Assembly: GCA_030549495.1 (NCBI GenBank)
Contig: JAUIRK010001037.1
Location: 466,501-530,500, forward strand
Direction of reading: 5' to 3'
DNA from: Nectonema munidae
Taxonomy: Eukaryota; Nematomorpha; Nectonematoida; Nectonematidae
DNA: 64,000 nucleotides
Under the pieces are notes generated by a model. It did not search any database, was not told the origin of the DNA, and saw nothing but the letters and a program-made list of their open reading frames with translations. This document shows positions 13,001 through 23,029 of the stretch, one piece after another. Each line of letters starts with the position of its first letter. Position 1 is the stretch's first letter. The translations under genes were made by a program, and so were the position numbers.

Positions 13001-14389
13001 AGGAGCTGATGACAATGGCAATCAATTCCTTGAAATGGCTTTGCAATGTCCCATATAGCATGAGTTATGTAAATTACATAGGCGAGTATTGTTGTGGTAA
13101 TGGCGATACTTGTGGCTGATGCGTCATAATATTGTCAGAGAGAATAGCCTCAGATTCAAAGTTAGGAATTATGGACAAATAGATAGTGGCATAGCTATGC
13201 AGACGGCGGATCTTAGGATATCATCGAGCTGCGAGATAGAGAAAAACTGGAAAGCTAATGCGTGATTTACTCAATTCCAGTATTCTCTGGTTCCCTGTGG
13301 CAGGTTTATAGGCGAAAAAGAACATCTTACTAGATGCTCAAGCGACAATATGCGCTGACAACCTTCTTCTAGAACCAATAGTAAGCTGCTTAAAGGACTG
13401 AGAAAGGAGAAAAGGTATTGGTTGTGGCAATAGCTGGGTCTTTGAGACCTGTTTAAAGAGTTTGGACAGGCCCCGATATAAAATTATATCCAAATGGCGA
13501 AATCTAGGGCCTCGATAGTTACACGAAACTTCTGAAGCTGGACCTACTTCGGAGTTTTGACGTCCAAGTAATAATAATAAAAAATAACTAAATAAAATAA
13601 TTTAAAAAAAGCACTTACTTTTAATAAATCTAATGCCTTTTTTGAAAAATTATTGGCTTTATTTTCAAAAATTGATTTAGGCTGTAAAAACTTTTGTATA
13701 TAAATTTTTTGACGAGAAAAAGGAACACTTTGTGAAGAACCCCCTAAAATAAAACAATAAATTAAGTGATATTGAAAATTATTGTTAAAAGAAAACCTGG
13801 AGTTTCAACAACTGCTTGGAGATTCTTTTCCTCGAGCTTTAACAAAAAATGTGAAGTTTCGTGCGATTCTTGAGATAACAATTTTATTTTTTCAAAATAT
13901 GAAATATTTTCATCAGTAAGTCTTATAATTTTTTCCTCAAGGTCTTGGCACTTACTTTTCACTTCTATCAAAATTAAATGTAATTAAAATCTTAATTAAA
14001 TAGAAAGATTATATAACCTTTATACTTCGAAGTATACTCTTCATTTTCAAGAAGTAGACCTCTTAATTTTGAATTTTCTTTAGTTAGATTACCAACTTGT
14101 AAATGATAGTTCAATTGTGTATAATCTTTAATATTTGCCAATTGCTTTTAATTAAAAATAATAATTAAATAAAACTTAAAAATAAATATAATACTTGAGT
14201 AGAAGATTGATTATGTTTTAAAACATCTTTATCATTATCAATAGTAGAAAAGGTCAGAATTTTTGTTAATAAAGCTTGGACCAAGGAAATAGATTCGATT
14301 CCAAGAGGCTGAGGATATCCAACTTGATCTAGAAAATTTCTTAGAGTTACATACCTATTTTCAGCTTGAACAAGACCAGGTGAATTCAT
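285..14389 (-). CDS. CEP135: CEP135/Bld10-like centriolar coiled-coil protein, 5' ten exons (gene runs off left edge)
   Basis: Spliced host gene. CEP135/Bld10 proteins are long coiled-coil proteins of the centriole cartwheel and wall, needed for centriole assembly. Ten exons can be placed with agreeing GT-AG splice phases: 14389-14195, 14144-14018, 13964-13797, 13743-13619, 10621-10523, 10467-10152, 1024-920, 869-699, 639-506 and 446 to about 285. Together they give about 534 codons. As I recall the human protein, it starts with a block like RKRLDQLGYRQTL; here residues 12-27 read RYVTLRNFLDQVGYPQ. It has QEKNLHAVVQTPGGKK; here EEKNLQAVVETPGGSS. It has ERQLTLEVERM and EEERDYYKKEL; here ERQLVMEVERL and IESDRDFHKSE. 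Human CEP135 is about 1,140 residues, so roughly the N-terminal half is present. The paralogue TSGA10 shares the ERDYYK region but not this N-terminus. No inframe stop was seen in the joined exons, so the gene looks functional. Exons missed inside the two long introns are possible. Confidence 0.85.
1025..4200. other. CEP135 intron 6, proximal part: mostly unassigned
   Basis: This AT-rich intron sequence holds the MITE at 1637-1994. A 64-codon open frame on the minus strand (1457-1263) starts MTFIRFFNLKKSQKRGYLSS; it looks protein-like but was not recognised. A distinctly GC-richer patch lies at 2560-2850. A stretch at 2094-2160 closely resembles 10936-10995. I see no host exon here. Confidence 0.4.
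1637..1994. mobile_element. hAT-type MITE, 358 bp
   Basis: The ends are inverted: the left reads TAGAGATGGATAGG, and the right read in reverse complement starts TAGAGATGTATCTAGG. The flanks are an 8-bp near-duplication, GATTAAAC at 1629-1636 and GCTTAAAC at 1995-2002 (7 of 8 match). TAGAGATG ends and 8-bp duplications are hAT hallmarks. No transposase is present, so it is a non-autonomous copy inside the CEP135 intron. Internally, GGATGTC/GCGGATG motifs recur near both ends. Confidence 0.7.
4200..5350 (-). mobile_element. piggyBac transposase copy with a spliced intron
   Basis: The piggyBac DDE domain is recognisable. Upstream, RIKAVRLLNDNFYKVVQ precedes an intron at 5053-4926 (GTAAGT donor, TTTTTCAG acceptor). 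The frame then resumes FWNVSQYVCADEQLLKYRGN, followed by VYDPSESEKYGIKYYHLND, VVGIVVDRFFVSHDL (third acidic block) and, near 4340-4400, KANQMMKGYSTYRT. The family normally has ADEQ..YRGRC..K.Y.P.KP.K.G and DN..TS..L. The splice rejoins K-F-W in frame. The reading frame is broken in several places downstream and no TTAA-flanked termini were identified. It lies in CEP135 intron 6 in the same orientation as the gene. Confidence 0.75.
5351..7572. other. CEP135 intron 6, middle part: no gene seen
   Basis: AT-rich sequence without a recognisable coding segment. At 6900-7030 there is a less AT-rich patch with CACACA-like words followed by GGGGGAACTGCC. Nothing here could be assigned to a family. Confidence 0.3.
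7573..8545 (-). mobile_element. LINE (RTE-like clade), 5'-truncated, 3' half
   Basis: Reverse transcriptase blocks read in order on the minus strand. At 8532-8149: QFGFRQGVGTSHPIFICRQL, LEKAYDTVAREI and GLHQGSVLSPLLFTIVLNE. At 8165-7818: the post-RT region with NGSETWALRKIDEKRL. At 7801-7589: GKKKRGRPCLKWKNAI and DRDRWKKAM. These are the finger/palm and the C-terminal GRPR.RW segment of this LINE type. The catalytic [FY]ADD box is lost between the first two blocks. The 3' end carries a (GAT)n tail at 7591-7576, as RTE-type elements often do. The 5' half with the endonuclease is absent. Confidence 0.8.
8546..9635. other. CEP135 intron 6, distal part: AT-rich, unassigned
   Basis: Very AT-rich. 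At 8549-8590 there is a short GC-richer stretch with GGGAGAGCATATCCCAGACC. It recurs in the same orientation at 9963-9990 as GGGGAGAGCATATCCCC. No coding signal recognised. Confidence 0.3.
9636..9955 (+). mobile_element. hAT transposase C-terminal relic and right terminus
   Basis: The frame from about 9658 reads DEDILLWWKEKEKCMLHLSS then LAIKYLNIP, the W-W-x6-P/L..LA..YL.IP signature of the hAT dimerisation domain. After a frame change come RLFSSGSNI-like and EKVEELIFLGQI-like segments near 9770-9860. Right of it, GGCCCGCCCTG at 9945-9955 is, in reverse complement, a hAT-like start (CAGGGCGGGCC). No left terminus was found. It is a dead fragment in the CEP135 intron. Confidence 0.65.
10152..10621 (-). 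CDS. CEP135: CEP135-like gene, exons 5-6
   Basis: Exon 5 (10621-10523) is 33 codons of charged coiled coil (ISDNERKKMCKTIEDMKVKN). It is bounded by an AG acceptor and a GT donor at phase 0. Exon 6 (10467-10152) is 316 nt beginning LAKKETMLESVSNDLEGF and ending just before GTAAAT, leaving one base that joins exon 7 in phase. The open frame would otherwise stop 8 nt further on, so the splice rather than the stop is preferred. This middle part is less conserved in the family, so exon identity rests on position, strand, phase and coiled-coil composition. Confidence 0.72.
10622..13618. other. CEP135 intron 4: unassigned repeats
   Basis: Three kb between exons 4 and 5. A hAT-like start, CAGGGGCGAAGTAGAAGG, lies at 10870. 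The minus strand at 11460-11130 gives a protein-like stretch (NFGEELLKPVEIAKLKTSGV, PLFDKFIILISEDIL) that may be transposase debris; the family is unclear. A GCGACC/GGTCGC hairpin is at 11800-11820. A GC-richer block at 13120-13560 has no recognised coding content. Open frames at 12656-12874 (minus) and 12925-13119 (plus) were not recognised. Confidence 0.35.
13619..14389 (-). CDS. CEP135: CEP135-like gene, exons 1-4 (N-terminal domain)
   Basis: Exon 1 starts at ATG 14389 and is 65 codons ending in STQ, phase 0. Exon 2 (14144-14018) reads QLANIKDY and then a leucine-rich heptad stretch. Exon 3 (13964-13797) carries the EEKNLQAVVETPG block. Exon 4 (13743-13619) carries GGSSQSVPFSRQKIYI, which lines up with GGKKRSIAFRRQRMQI of the vertebrate protein. 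Introns are short (about 50 nt), and the exon 4 donor is the consensus GTAAGT. The phases 0, 1, 1 and 0 are consistent through all joins. The start is chosen because the conserved domain begins a few residues after this Met and no upstream extension was seen. Confidence 0.85.
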
Positions 14390-15340
14390 TCAGATATAAG
14401 AAATAGTGTAAAATCTAAAACATGAATTAGATTCATCAAAATATATATATTTAGATCATCTAAAATATATAATAAATAGCTGAACAGAAGTACCCTTTTG
14501 AACGGTACAGTAGCGTTTTTTCGCCTATTTTAATCATCCGGTATTTTTTAACAAATGTCATTTTTTTATAATAGCATATATTACAAAATAATAAAATCTA
14601 TAGTTGTTACTATTATATAAAATTTTTGTTGCATTTGTTATAAAATGTTACTTTTACCCTATTTATAAATCAATTTTTAATGAACAAACATAAAATTTAA
14701 AGGCAAAAAGACCTGAAAAATTCTTTTAAAACTTTAAAATACAGGGTCCAATACCTTATCAAATAATATTAATGGCTTATTTTTTTACTATAAAAATAAA
14801 TTAAAAAAGATTTTACTTTTTAAAGGAATGTTTCATTTATTTATTAATTACGTATTTTAAAAAGGACATGTTGTAGAAACATAATTTAAGAATAGCTACT
14901 CGAGAACCAAAGATAAAACTATTAGAAATTAGCATATTTATATTGTAAGATAACTTGATTTGGTATTGACAATAGTTAGTATAAAATATTTATATTTTTA
15001 ACTATTCCTTTTTTGTGCTATTCAAGATATAATTACTAAAATAAAGAATAAAATACTATCTTAAAAATTAAATACTTTATCCTATAGAGAAAGAAGCTAT
15101 ATATAGATTTAATGATTAAATTAAAAACGAAATTTAATATTATAAAAAGAGGAAAAATTATAAAAAAAAAAGTAAGACAATTCAAGGAAAATTATCACCG
15201 AAAAAAATTTAAAAATTAAAATTGATAACTTGGTTTGAAACAATTTAAAAATTAAAATAGATAACTTGGTTTGAAAAAATTTAAAAAACGAAATACTAAA
15301 CTTTAAAAAAAATTCAATCGGAAAAAATTTTTGAGCACAT
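14390..15340. other. CEP135 5' flank: AT-rich, no assigned element
   Basis: Upstream of the CEP135 ATG, so the promoter and 5' UTR should lie in its right-hand end (14390 onward). No TATA box or initiator can be assigned confidently because the whole stretch is about 80% A+T. It contains one two-unit tandem repeat (15206-15277). Confidence 0.3.
15206..15277. repeat. 36-bp tandem repeat, two units
   Basis: Units at 15206-15241 and 15242-15277 share the core GATAACTTGGTTTGAAA and differ at a single base near the middle, plus the last base. A recent short tandem duplication in AT-rich DNA. Confidence 0.7.
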
Positions 15341-15344
15341 TAGT

Positions 15345-18300
15345 CCTATTGTAAGGGGTCGGTGACCATGATCCTTTGTCTTCATTTCCATCTATCTTGA
15401 GCATCTTGATTTTTCAGATCAAGTTGTTCCATGCTTTTTACCAATCCATCTTTCCATCTCTTCGCTTGCCGTCGTCTGCTTCTCATCACGAGTCACATCT
15501 ATTTCGTTTTTCCTTAGCACATGACCATATCAACAAAGCTTTCTTCTTTCTATTATTACTAGTACGCTTTCTGCAACAATTATTGTAAACAATACTCTCC
15601 ATACGTCATGGCTGGTCTGATAATTGTATTATAAAATTTTGCTTTCAACTTCATCGGTATCCTAATACGGCTTTTACTTCTCTATATTTTTCCAGACTTC
15701 TTTTTCAAAGTTTCCTTCCTCAAGAATCAGTTATCCGAGATATTTAATTTTTATACTTATTTTAATTCTTGTTAATGTGAGTCTTTAATAGTCACATGTT
15801 TCGCTATCTTACTGCACCTCATGATTTCTATCTTCTTTGTATTATTTTTCAGCCCATACTTTTAAAGACATTATACAAACTTATAAGTCTTTTTTGCAGT
15901 TGCTCACTATTTTCTGATATGATTATCAAATCATCCTCACAAAGTAGCTCCCATTGATCTTCTGCTTTTAAACTTTCAGACAAAACATCGATCACTATTA
16001 CAAAATAAAATTAGGCTTAACAACCTTGATGGAGACCAACTCCAAATCTCAAATTCTCTTGATTTTGCTCCTATTGTTTTAACCGCTATTTTTGACTTTT
16101 TGTACAATTCCTGAACTATTCCCACCAATTTTTTTGTTATTGCTTCCTTTCTCATATACTAGTAAACAATTTCTCTAGGAACACTTTCATACTCTTTCTC
16201 CAAGTAAATAAACCCGAAAAATCTGTAAATTTTCCTTCTAACATTTTCTCTATTAATTGCCTAACGAGAAAAATAGCGTCTATTGTATTCTTTCTTGGCA
16301 TAAAGCCAAACCGTATGCCATCGATTTTACTATTCAACAAATTCTTATATCAAATAATTTTTCCAATAATTTCAATCGATGTTCCAGGAATATAATCCCC
16401 TGTAATTAGCACACTCCATAAAATTACCCTTGTTTTTGAAAATTGGCACACATAACCTTTCTCCAATCCTTCGGAATTCTTTTCTCTCTCCAAATGGCTT
16501 TCAAAAGTCAGTCATTATATTTAAACATTTATCACCACCGGCTTTAATCATTTCAATACTAATTTCACATTCACAAACTGCTTTGTTATACTTTATATCT
16601 ATTTTCATTTCTGGCCCTTAAATTTTTAGCATTACTTTTATCTCTTCCCTCTCATTATCTTCGTTGAGCGCTCAAAATATTCTTCCCATCTGTTACATAT
16701 ATTTTCTTCCAATCTCTTCTTTTTCTCTTTCTTCACTATTCTGTGAATACCTTTTTCTCCTTCCTTTGTTTTCAATTCATTGTATAGTTCTTGCGTTCCT
16801 TGCTTTTTAGTTTCTTTTAACTTCTTTGTTCCTCATTTTATATTTGTCCATATCTTCTTTTGAACCACTTTGGAGCCGTTTTTTAAAACCAATTTCTTTC
16901 CTTTCAGTGTTTCTCTTATTTATTCCTTTTTAAGTCTTGCTTTGTATTTCCTAATGCATATTCAGCCGTTTTTTTAAGTTTGTTTAAGATTTTACCATAT
17001 TTCTAAAACCCTCGAATTCCATTCCTTAAATATGGGTTTTCCACCATTTTTCTAAATTAAAATTTTACCCCATATTCCTTCAATTTCTACATCCTGTATC
17101 TTCCTGATTTTTTAAACCTTTTCTTCTTTTCTTCTTTTGTTTGTTAATTAACATATCCAAATAACCATCTTATGATAACTCACTATATCGTTGATAGGAA
17201 TGATTTTCCACTCCTTTAACACATTTAGGACCGAACAAAGCAGACAACTTTGGTAATTCCTATTTAATTCCCAATAAATAAGTTAAGTTCCTTGCTTCTT
17301 TTTGTTTTGTTAGAATATAATCAATCTGGCTGGTTTCCTCCTACTGTTATATGTTATAATATGCTCTTTCCTTTTCTTGTATTTTGTATTACATATCAAA
17401 AGTCCATATCTTTTGGGTATTTCTAAAATATTTGGTCCTTTTTCATTTCTTTTTCCGTAATCCTAAGCTTACCTGTGCCGTTTTGTAACCATCGGCTTCC
17501 TTCCCATTTGACCGTTTAAATCTCCACCTATTACCCGATACCGTGTTAATCATTTTCCCAAACTTATCTAATCATATCCTCAAAATTGATCATAAACTCC
17601 TTCTTTTCATCTTCTTTACAGCCAATCCGTAAGCAGATATAATTGTTAATATTTCCTTTTCTCCTTTTAATTTTACTGCCATCAACCTACCACCTATTCC
17701 CTTTACATCTATTAGATTTTCTTTCCATTATTTGAATCTCCACTATACAAAATTTTAGTACTTTTTCCTATTTCTCTAGCAGTAATAGCACTGTATTTTG
17801 TTTCCTGAACGCACATCAAGGCAATGCCCTTTTCCCATCCCTTCATCAATTTCCTTTCCTTTTCCAGTCATGGATCAAACATACTAAGTTGCAAATTTAT
17901 ATCTCTCTTTTTATTTTGACTTCTTGTTATTTATCTCATTATCATCTTTCTATCAGAATTCTCCTCATTTTTTGTGGTTGGCAGCGGAGATCTCCCACAG
18001 AGTACTTCATGTTGTATTCCGCCCCTAATTATTAACTTGGATCTTGCATATTTGTATTAGAGCATACTTTTTGCAGCCGGATGCCCTTCTTGACACTAAC
18101 CATTTAATATTCAGGATTGGAAAGCTCTTTTATAAGATTAACCTAAAGGCAGAGATAATTTAAAATCAGAGTTATTTTCTGCTAGAACAACTTTTGTTCA
18201 GAGCTATGAGCTTGTTCTAACCCAAGCTAAATGTTAAAGATCCTTTTCTGACTTTTCATCCTCTAGATCATTTAGTTTAAAAAAACTTGCCACGTGAAGG

Positions 18301-18345
18301 CAGATATAGAGATTTTTTCTAAGAGGCTATTCGTGTTTCTTGCCA
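15345..18345 (-). mobile_element. LINE (RTE-like clade), near full length but heavily decayed, minus strand
   Basis: Read on the minus strand, 18345-18000 matches the 5' leader also seen at 56590-57020, including AAGGGCATCCGGC. About 17850-17300 carries endonuclease-like text: an ALMCVQETK-like block, GGDLNGQMGRK, and KKRKEHIITYNS. Near 16340-16150 is GFMPRKNTIDAIF with RQLIEKMLEGKF, the RT motif of this clade. At 15430-15360 the terminal LKNQDAQDRWK segment matches the element C-terminus. Total about 3 kb, close to the usual size, with many stops and frame changes. It lies directly upstream of CEP135, in the same orientation as that gene. Confidence 0.75.
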
Positions 18346-19495
18346 TTGAGAAATTATAACAAAGTATATAAGCAAAATATTCGAAAAAATGAAAAACTGA
18401 AGATTTGGAAATTGAAGGAAAGTGGAACACGGTGTGAGTTTAAGAAAGCCATAAAAGAGATGAGTATACAATGGAAAAAGAGTGAGTATGTAGAAGAAAT
18501 ATGTGGGAAGATAAAGAAGAATTTAATATCAGTGAGTGAAAAAGTCGTGGGATGCAAAAAGGTTGGAGGAATAAAGCAAAAATAGACATCGTGGTGGAAC
18601 GAAAGTATAAGAAAGGTGTTGAAAAAGAAAAAAATGGCTTTTAAGAAGGCAAAAAACGAATTTGAAAGAAGATCAGAAATTATAGGAACAAAAAAGAAGG
18701 AAGCCAAAAGATATATTGCGATGGCTAGAAATCAACGGACACAAAAACTGTAGGATGATTTAAAAACAAAGGAAGGAGAAAATCAGATATACAGAATTGC
18801 CAAAGCAAAACAGAAAGAAAGGGCGGAGATTGGAAACGTCAATATTATCAAAGATAAAGAATGAAAAATGATCTTTGACACTGAAAACAGGTGGGCAGAA
18901 TATTTTGAAGAACTTTAAAATATGGGAAATAAAAAGGAAGGCTTTGAAGGTTGAAGGACCAGAAAAGATAATAGATGAAGATAAAGTATTGAAGCAAATC
19001 AGAAAGATGAAGAATTATAAGACTTCGTGAGATTAGCATTGATATGATTAAAGGAGAAGGACATGAAACGATAACATGGATGGTAGACCTACTAAAAAGA
19101 CTTAGGATTGAAAAAAAATACCTGGAGATTCGAGGAAAAGTGTACTATTACCTATCTGGGAAAAAAGGCAATGTCTTAGAATGTAGTAACAATCGTTGGG
19201 TGAAGTAACTGGAGCACGGACTGAAAATACTAGAAAGAATTTTGGACAAGCGAATTCATTCAGTGATACAGATAAACCCAAACAGTTTGGATTTATGCCT
19301 GGAAATAGTGCAATAGACGCAATCTTTATCACAAGAAAACTAATTGAAAAGAAAATTGGAGGAAAGGCATCAGTTTTTTGTAAATTTTTAGATCTAGAGA
19401 AAGCATATAATACTATTCATAGGGAAGTAGTCTATTGGTGCTTGCGTAAAAAAAGGAATATCCGAAAAACTTGTCACCTTGTATGAAACAAACAA
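18346..19495 (+). mobile_element. LINE (RTE-like clade), internal fragment, plus strand
   Basis: Opens with a Lys/Trp-rich linker between endonuclease and RT (KLKIWKLKESGTRCEFKKAI at about 18400) and WWN near 18590. The RT finger block at 19250-19450 reads KQFGFMPGNSAIDAIFITRK and LDLEKAYNTIHREVVYWCLR. Same family as the minus-strand copy at 15345-18345, which it abuts 5' end to 5' side. The palm and C-terminus are missing, and the copy ends where the Tigger-like element begins. Confidence 0.75.
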
Positions 19496-20375
19496 ACATT
19501 TCTGGCTTCAGGCACGAAGCACTTGAAAAACCAGTCTTCGAATAGAGCTCTAGTCATCCATGCCTTTGAATTTGCGCAATAATAAACTGACAATACGTGT
19601 TTATTCACATTCTTTAAGCACGTAGATTTAGAGACCGATAGAGGAGAAATGACTTAAGCTTATATTCTGCAACATTTCCATCTAAAAACAATGTCAGTCT
19701 GTCTTTAAATGCTATAAAACCAGGCATGCTTTCGGCTTATAATTGAAGGTTCTATTTGACATTTTTTTCCAGAAAACGCCTATCTCGTCTTCATTGAAAA
19801 TTTGTTTTGGAAGATAGCCTCCTTCTTCGATTATCTTGTTCAATTCTTCAATAAATAATTTTGCTGCCTCTTCGTCTGCACTCGCAGCTTTAAACTCCAC
19901 GATTATGCAAATTTAATCTCGTTTGAAATCGTTGAAACGATCCTTTGCTCGCTGTTAAAGTTTCAGTGCACCCGTCACCCTCACGTGTCTTAAGGGTGTT
20001 GAAGATGCCCAGCGCCTTACTTTGAATAAACCCAAGACTCACTGAGATATCTTTCTGAATATTGTCATCAATCCACACCGAAAGCATTTTCTCCATCTCA
20101 TGCACCAATCTTTTTCGCTACCATGCGCGGTATCCTATCGATGATTTAGCCATTTCTTTGATTTTGCTTTTGTCCTTGAGAATTGTAGAGATAGTTTAAT
20201 GTGAGATGCCATGACTGTCAGCAATAGTTTGGACTTTCTTACCTTCCTCGTACTCGTTAATGACTTTCATTTTTATATCCAAGTCAATGGTTTTCCTCTG
20301 CTTTATGAGACCGAATCTAGTAGGACAATTTGTACATGTATCATTTCGTTTTCCAGTCATCCTGAAGGGATAAAA
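19496..20375 (-). mobile_element. Tigger/pogo (CENP-B-like) transposase, broken
   Basis: On the minus strand, an N-terminal helix-turn-helix with KMKVINEYEEGKKVQTIADS lies near 20270-20210. Then VHEMEKMLSVWIDD, ASKGSFQRFQTRLNLHN at about 19960-19900 (the CENP-B DNA-binding SKGWFERFK.R block), AASADEEAAKLFIEELNKII and QIFNEDEIGVFWKKM (first DDE acidic block). At 19570-19500, the AWMTRALFEDWFFK segment sits in the distal part of the domain. These match Tigger-type transposases, usually about 600 residues. The frame is broken several times and no TIRs were seen. Confidence 0.85.
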
Positions 20376-20589
20376 TTGTATATTAACTGTAATAATTCAT
20401 CTAAAAATTTGAAGAGCTCACTTAAGTATAGAGTAGCTAGTAGCTTCTTATGGTTATAACTGACGACTGATTAGTGGGCGCATGTGTTTGTGTGTGAGAG
20501 ATGCACACACTCACAACTCGCCTGTTTTGTTAGCACTCGGATTAGAATGCAGTAAAAGAATATTTTTGACTTTATTTTATTTTAAGAGG

Positions 20590-22700
20590 CCATCGCAACT
20601 TCTAGCATCGCTAAATTAGATAGTTCTGAATCTGACGTTCAAGAAAATTCTGATCATCTTTCTGATAGTGAAGAAGTGAATCTAGATGATTCTGATGATA
20701 ATGCTATTGAAAGCACTTGCAAAGCGTTTGACAATCTTGGATGGAAAAAAACACCAATGCCCAAAAATTCTCGAATCAGAAAACATAATATTATAACTCA
20801 CCTCCCTGGACTGAAAGGCAAAAGTAAGAAGAAAAATGTAACTATTTTAGAGTCGTTTCAATTATTTTTAATGATGTAATGATAAGTTCAATGGTGAAAA
20901 ACACAAATGTTTTCATAAAATCCGTGCAAATGAATTACAAAGATCCTAGTCATTCAAGGAAAACTGATATTTTAGAAATTAACGCTTTTTTGAACCAAAG
21001 AACTATGGAATCAGAGTTTATTGTTTAGTTGATACGAGATCCTTTGCACTTTAAATTTAGAAATTAGGAAAGCAAAAAGGTGAGAGGTTTCATAGTAATT
21101 CTTCTAGAGAAATAGTGATACGCTTGATCAAACCAATATCAGGGACTGGTCGAAACATCCCCACTAACAACTAGTGCACAGGCATTGAGCACTTGATTTG
21201 AAAAAGAAAATATGCTCCTTTCTATCATGCTCACGAAGCAAGTATCGTTAATACAGAAAAGCAAAAACAAGAATATTATTAATTTTTATAACGAAACAAA
21301 ATATCGTGTCAATTTAGTAGATCAGCTTTCTTCTAAATATAATGTGGCGAGACGAACCAGAAGATGGCCAATGTGTATATTTTATGGGTTATGCAATAAT
21401 GCGGGGATTAATGCTTATATAGTTTACAAGTTGAGTAACCCTTCTTGAAGGACATTTCGAAGAAATTTTTTATTAAGTCTTGGCAAAGATCTTTGTTTAG
21501 AAAATATGAAAAAAAGACAAGTTATCAAAAGTATAGAAAGAGATATCAAAATATTGATTTCACCTTGTGTAGAAAAAGATGGGTGAGACTTTTTCCCAAA
21601 TATACCCAAACAGGGGCCTCATTTTAAGGGGGACGAGGTGACAACCCCCTCCCCCCTCACTTTTGAAAAAAAAGGAAAAGTAACCCTCCACTTTTTGAAA
21701 GAAAATACGATATTTTTCACATTTATTTTTATATACATAAATAGAAATTGACACAGCATATATAAAGGAGTTCTATTTTAGATTTTGTATGCATACACAT
21801 TATAAAACATGTCATGTGAATATGTGATACCGATAAAAGGTCTAATATGTTCTTCACAAGAAACACATGTTTATAGTGAAGACGATTAATATTTGTTTTG
21901 AATGATGTGAATGTATATATTCAATTATCTGTGAAATGTCTGAATTGGACAACAGTGAATATTCAAGATTGATTTAGATATGGAAAAAAGTATATATTTT
22001 TTTAATATTTATATTTAAAAACATAAAAAAGTATAGTTATTACGAATGTGTCGTTTAATTTTTCCTAAATCTAATTTTGTAAGTTTAAAAAAAATTTGTT
22101 TTCAAGAATGTCCCTCCTACTTTTAAGATATCAGCGAGGCCCATGCACCCAAATATACCCAAATACACCCAAACAGATGAAAACAAATTTAAATATTCAA
22201 AGAATAAGTTAAATATACATAGAAGAATTATTATCAGGATAAAACTAATATAAATTATAAATTTGATATTGATTTATTTATAAAAAAATTGTATAATTAT
22301 TTATAAATAATAATATAATTATTTTATAATAGTAAGTTTGATAACACAAAATTTTAATTTAAATAATTACTAATATGTGTGGCCTGGCAAGAAAATGGGT
22401 GACAAAAAATATATAACAATACTCTATTACCAACGCTCGTTCAAACTTAAATATCTGTGTATCTTTTTATTTTAAGCATTTATTTAATATTATTTTTAAT
22501 TTCAAGTTCTTATTTGTAAATAAAGAACATATTTGTGTATATTTGGTTGTATTTGGGTAAAAAGTCCTACCGGAAAAAGATCCTCAAGAACAGCCCACAA
22601 GTTCGAGTTATCATAAAGTTTCAAGATGCAAGTTTTGCCCACGAAAAGAAGATAGAAAAACAAAAGTTGAATGCATGAAGTTATTTAATTTTATTTTTAT
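20590..22700 (+). mobile_element. piggyBac copy split by a MITE, internally deleted
   Basis: The acidic Ser/Asp-rich N-terminus (SDNSEEVNLDDSDD-like) is at 20610-20710. A catalytic-region remnant starts YKDPSHSRKTD near 20935. The distal domain reads NIINFYNETKYRVNLVDQLS and KYNVARRTRRWPMCIFYGLC at 21270-21400. A zinc-binding C-terminus, CKFCPRKEDRKTKVECMK, is at about 22630-22680. The family order is acidic N-terminus, DDE domain, then Cys-rich domain. Much of the DDE middle is deleted, and the Cys-rich end is separated from the rest by the insertion at 21611-22145 and AT-rich sequence to 22560. Confidence 0.75.
21611..22145. mobile_element. hAT-like MITE inserted in piggyBac
   Basis: The left end reads CAGGGGCCTC; the right end in reverse complement reads CATGGGCCTC. 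Flanks TACCCAAA (21603-21610) and CACCCAAA (22146-22153) agree at 7 of 8 bases, as for a hAT target duplication. A longer CCCAAATATACCCAAA word is also shared on both sides. The interior is AT-rich and non-coding. Confidence 0.5.
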
Positions 22701-22993
22701 TTTTTAGATGGGGTTAAGATGTTTTATTTATTTTCAGGAAAAATTTCTAAATATCTTTTAAATTTTAAAAACTTTTTAAGACTTGTACTTATCCATTTTT
22801 TCACAAGTTTTTTTGATAATTGTTTAAATAAATATTGATGTCTTCCTCATCGCACTACTTAACCCATTACCCCAACACTCTATAAAATTTGAAAATAAAC
22901 ATAAAATTTTGAAATTATTTTATTTGAAAGTATAAAAAGATTAAAAAAATTAAAAAAAAGATAAAATATAAAATCCCATCAGGTCAAATTTAA

Positions 22994-23013
22994 TTGTTCC
23001 CATTTGGGAACAA
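22994..23013. repeat. 20-bp perfect palindrome near piggyBac end
   Basis: TTGTTCCCATTTGGGAACAA is self-complementary and preceded by TTAA (22990-22993), the piggyBac target site. It lies just beyond the 3' end of the minus-strand piggyBac copy and may be part of its terminus. Confidence 0.5.
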
Positions 23014-23029
23014 TGGGGCCTCGCATGAA

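Noticed and set aside
14400-15340. CEP135 promoter
   Set aside because: The whole flank is so AT-rich that TATA-like words are meaningless, and no transcript start evidence is available.
18354-18707. 117-codon Phe/Ile-rich open frame on the minus strand
   Set aside because: Antisense to the Lys-rich linker of the plus-strand LINE; the Phe-rich composition reflects that.
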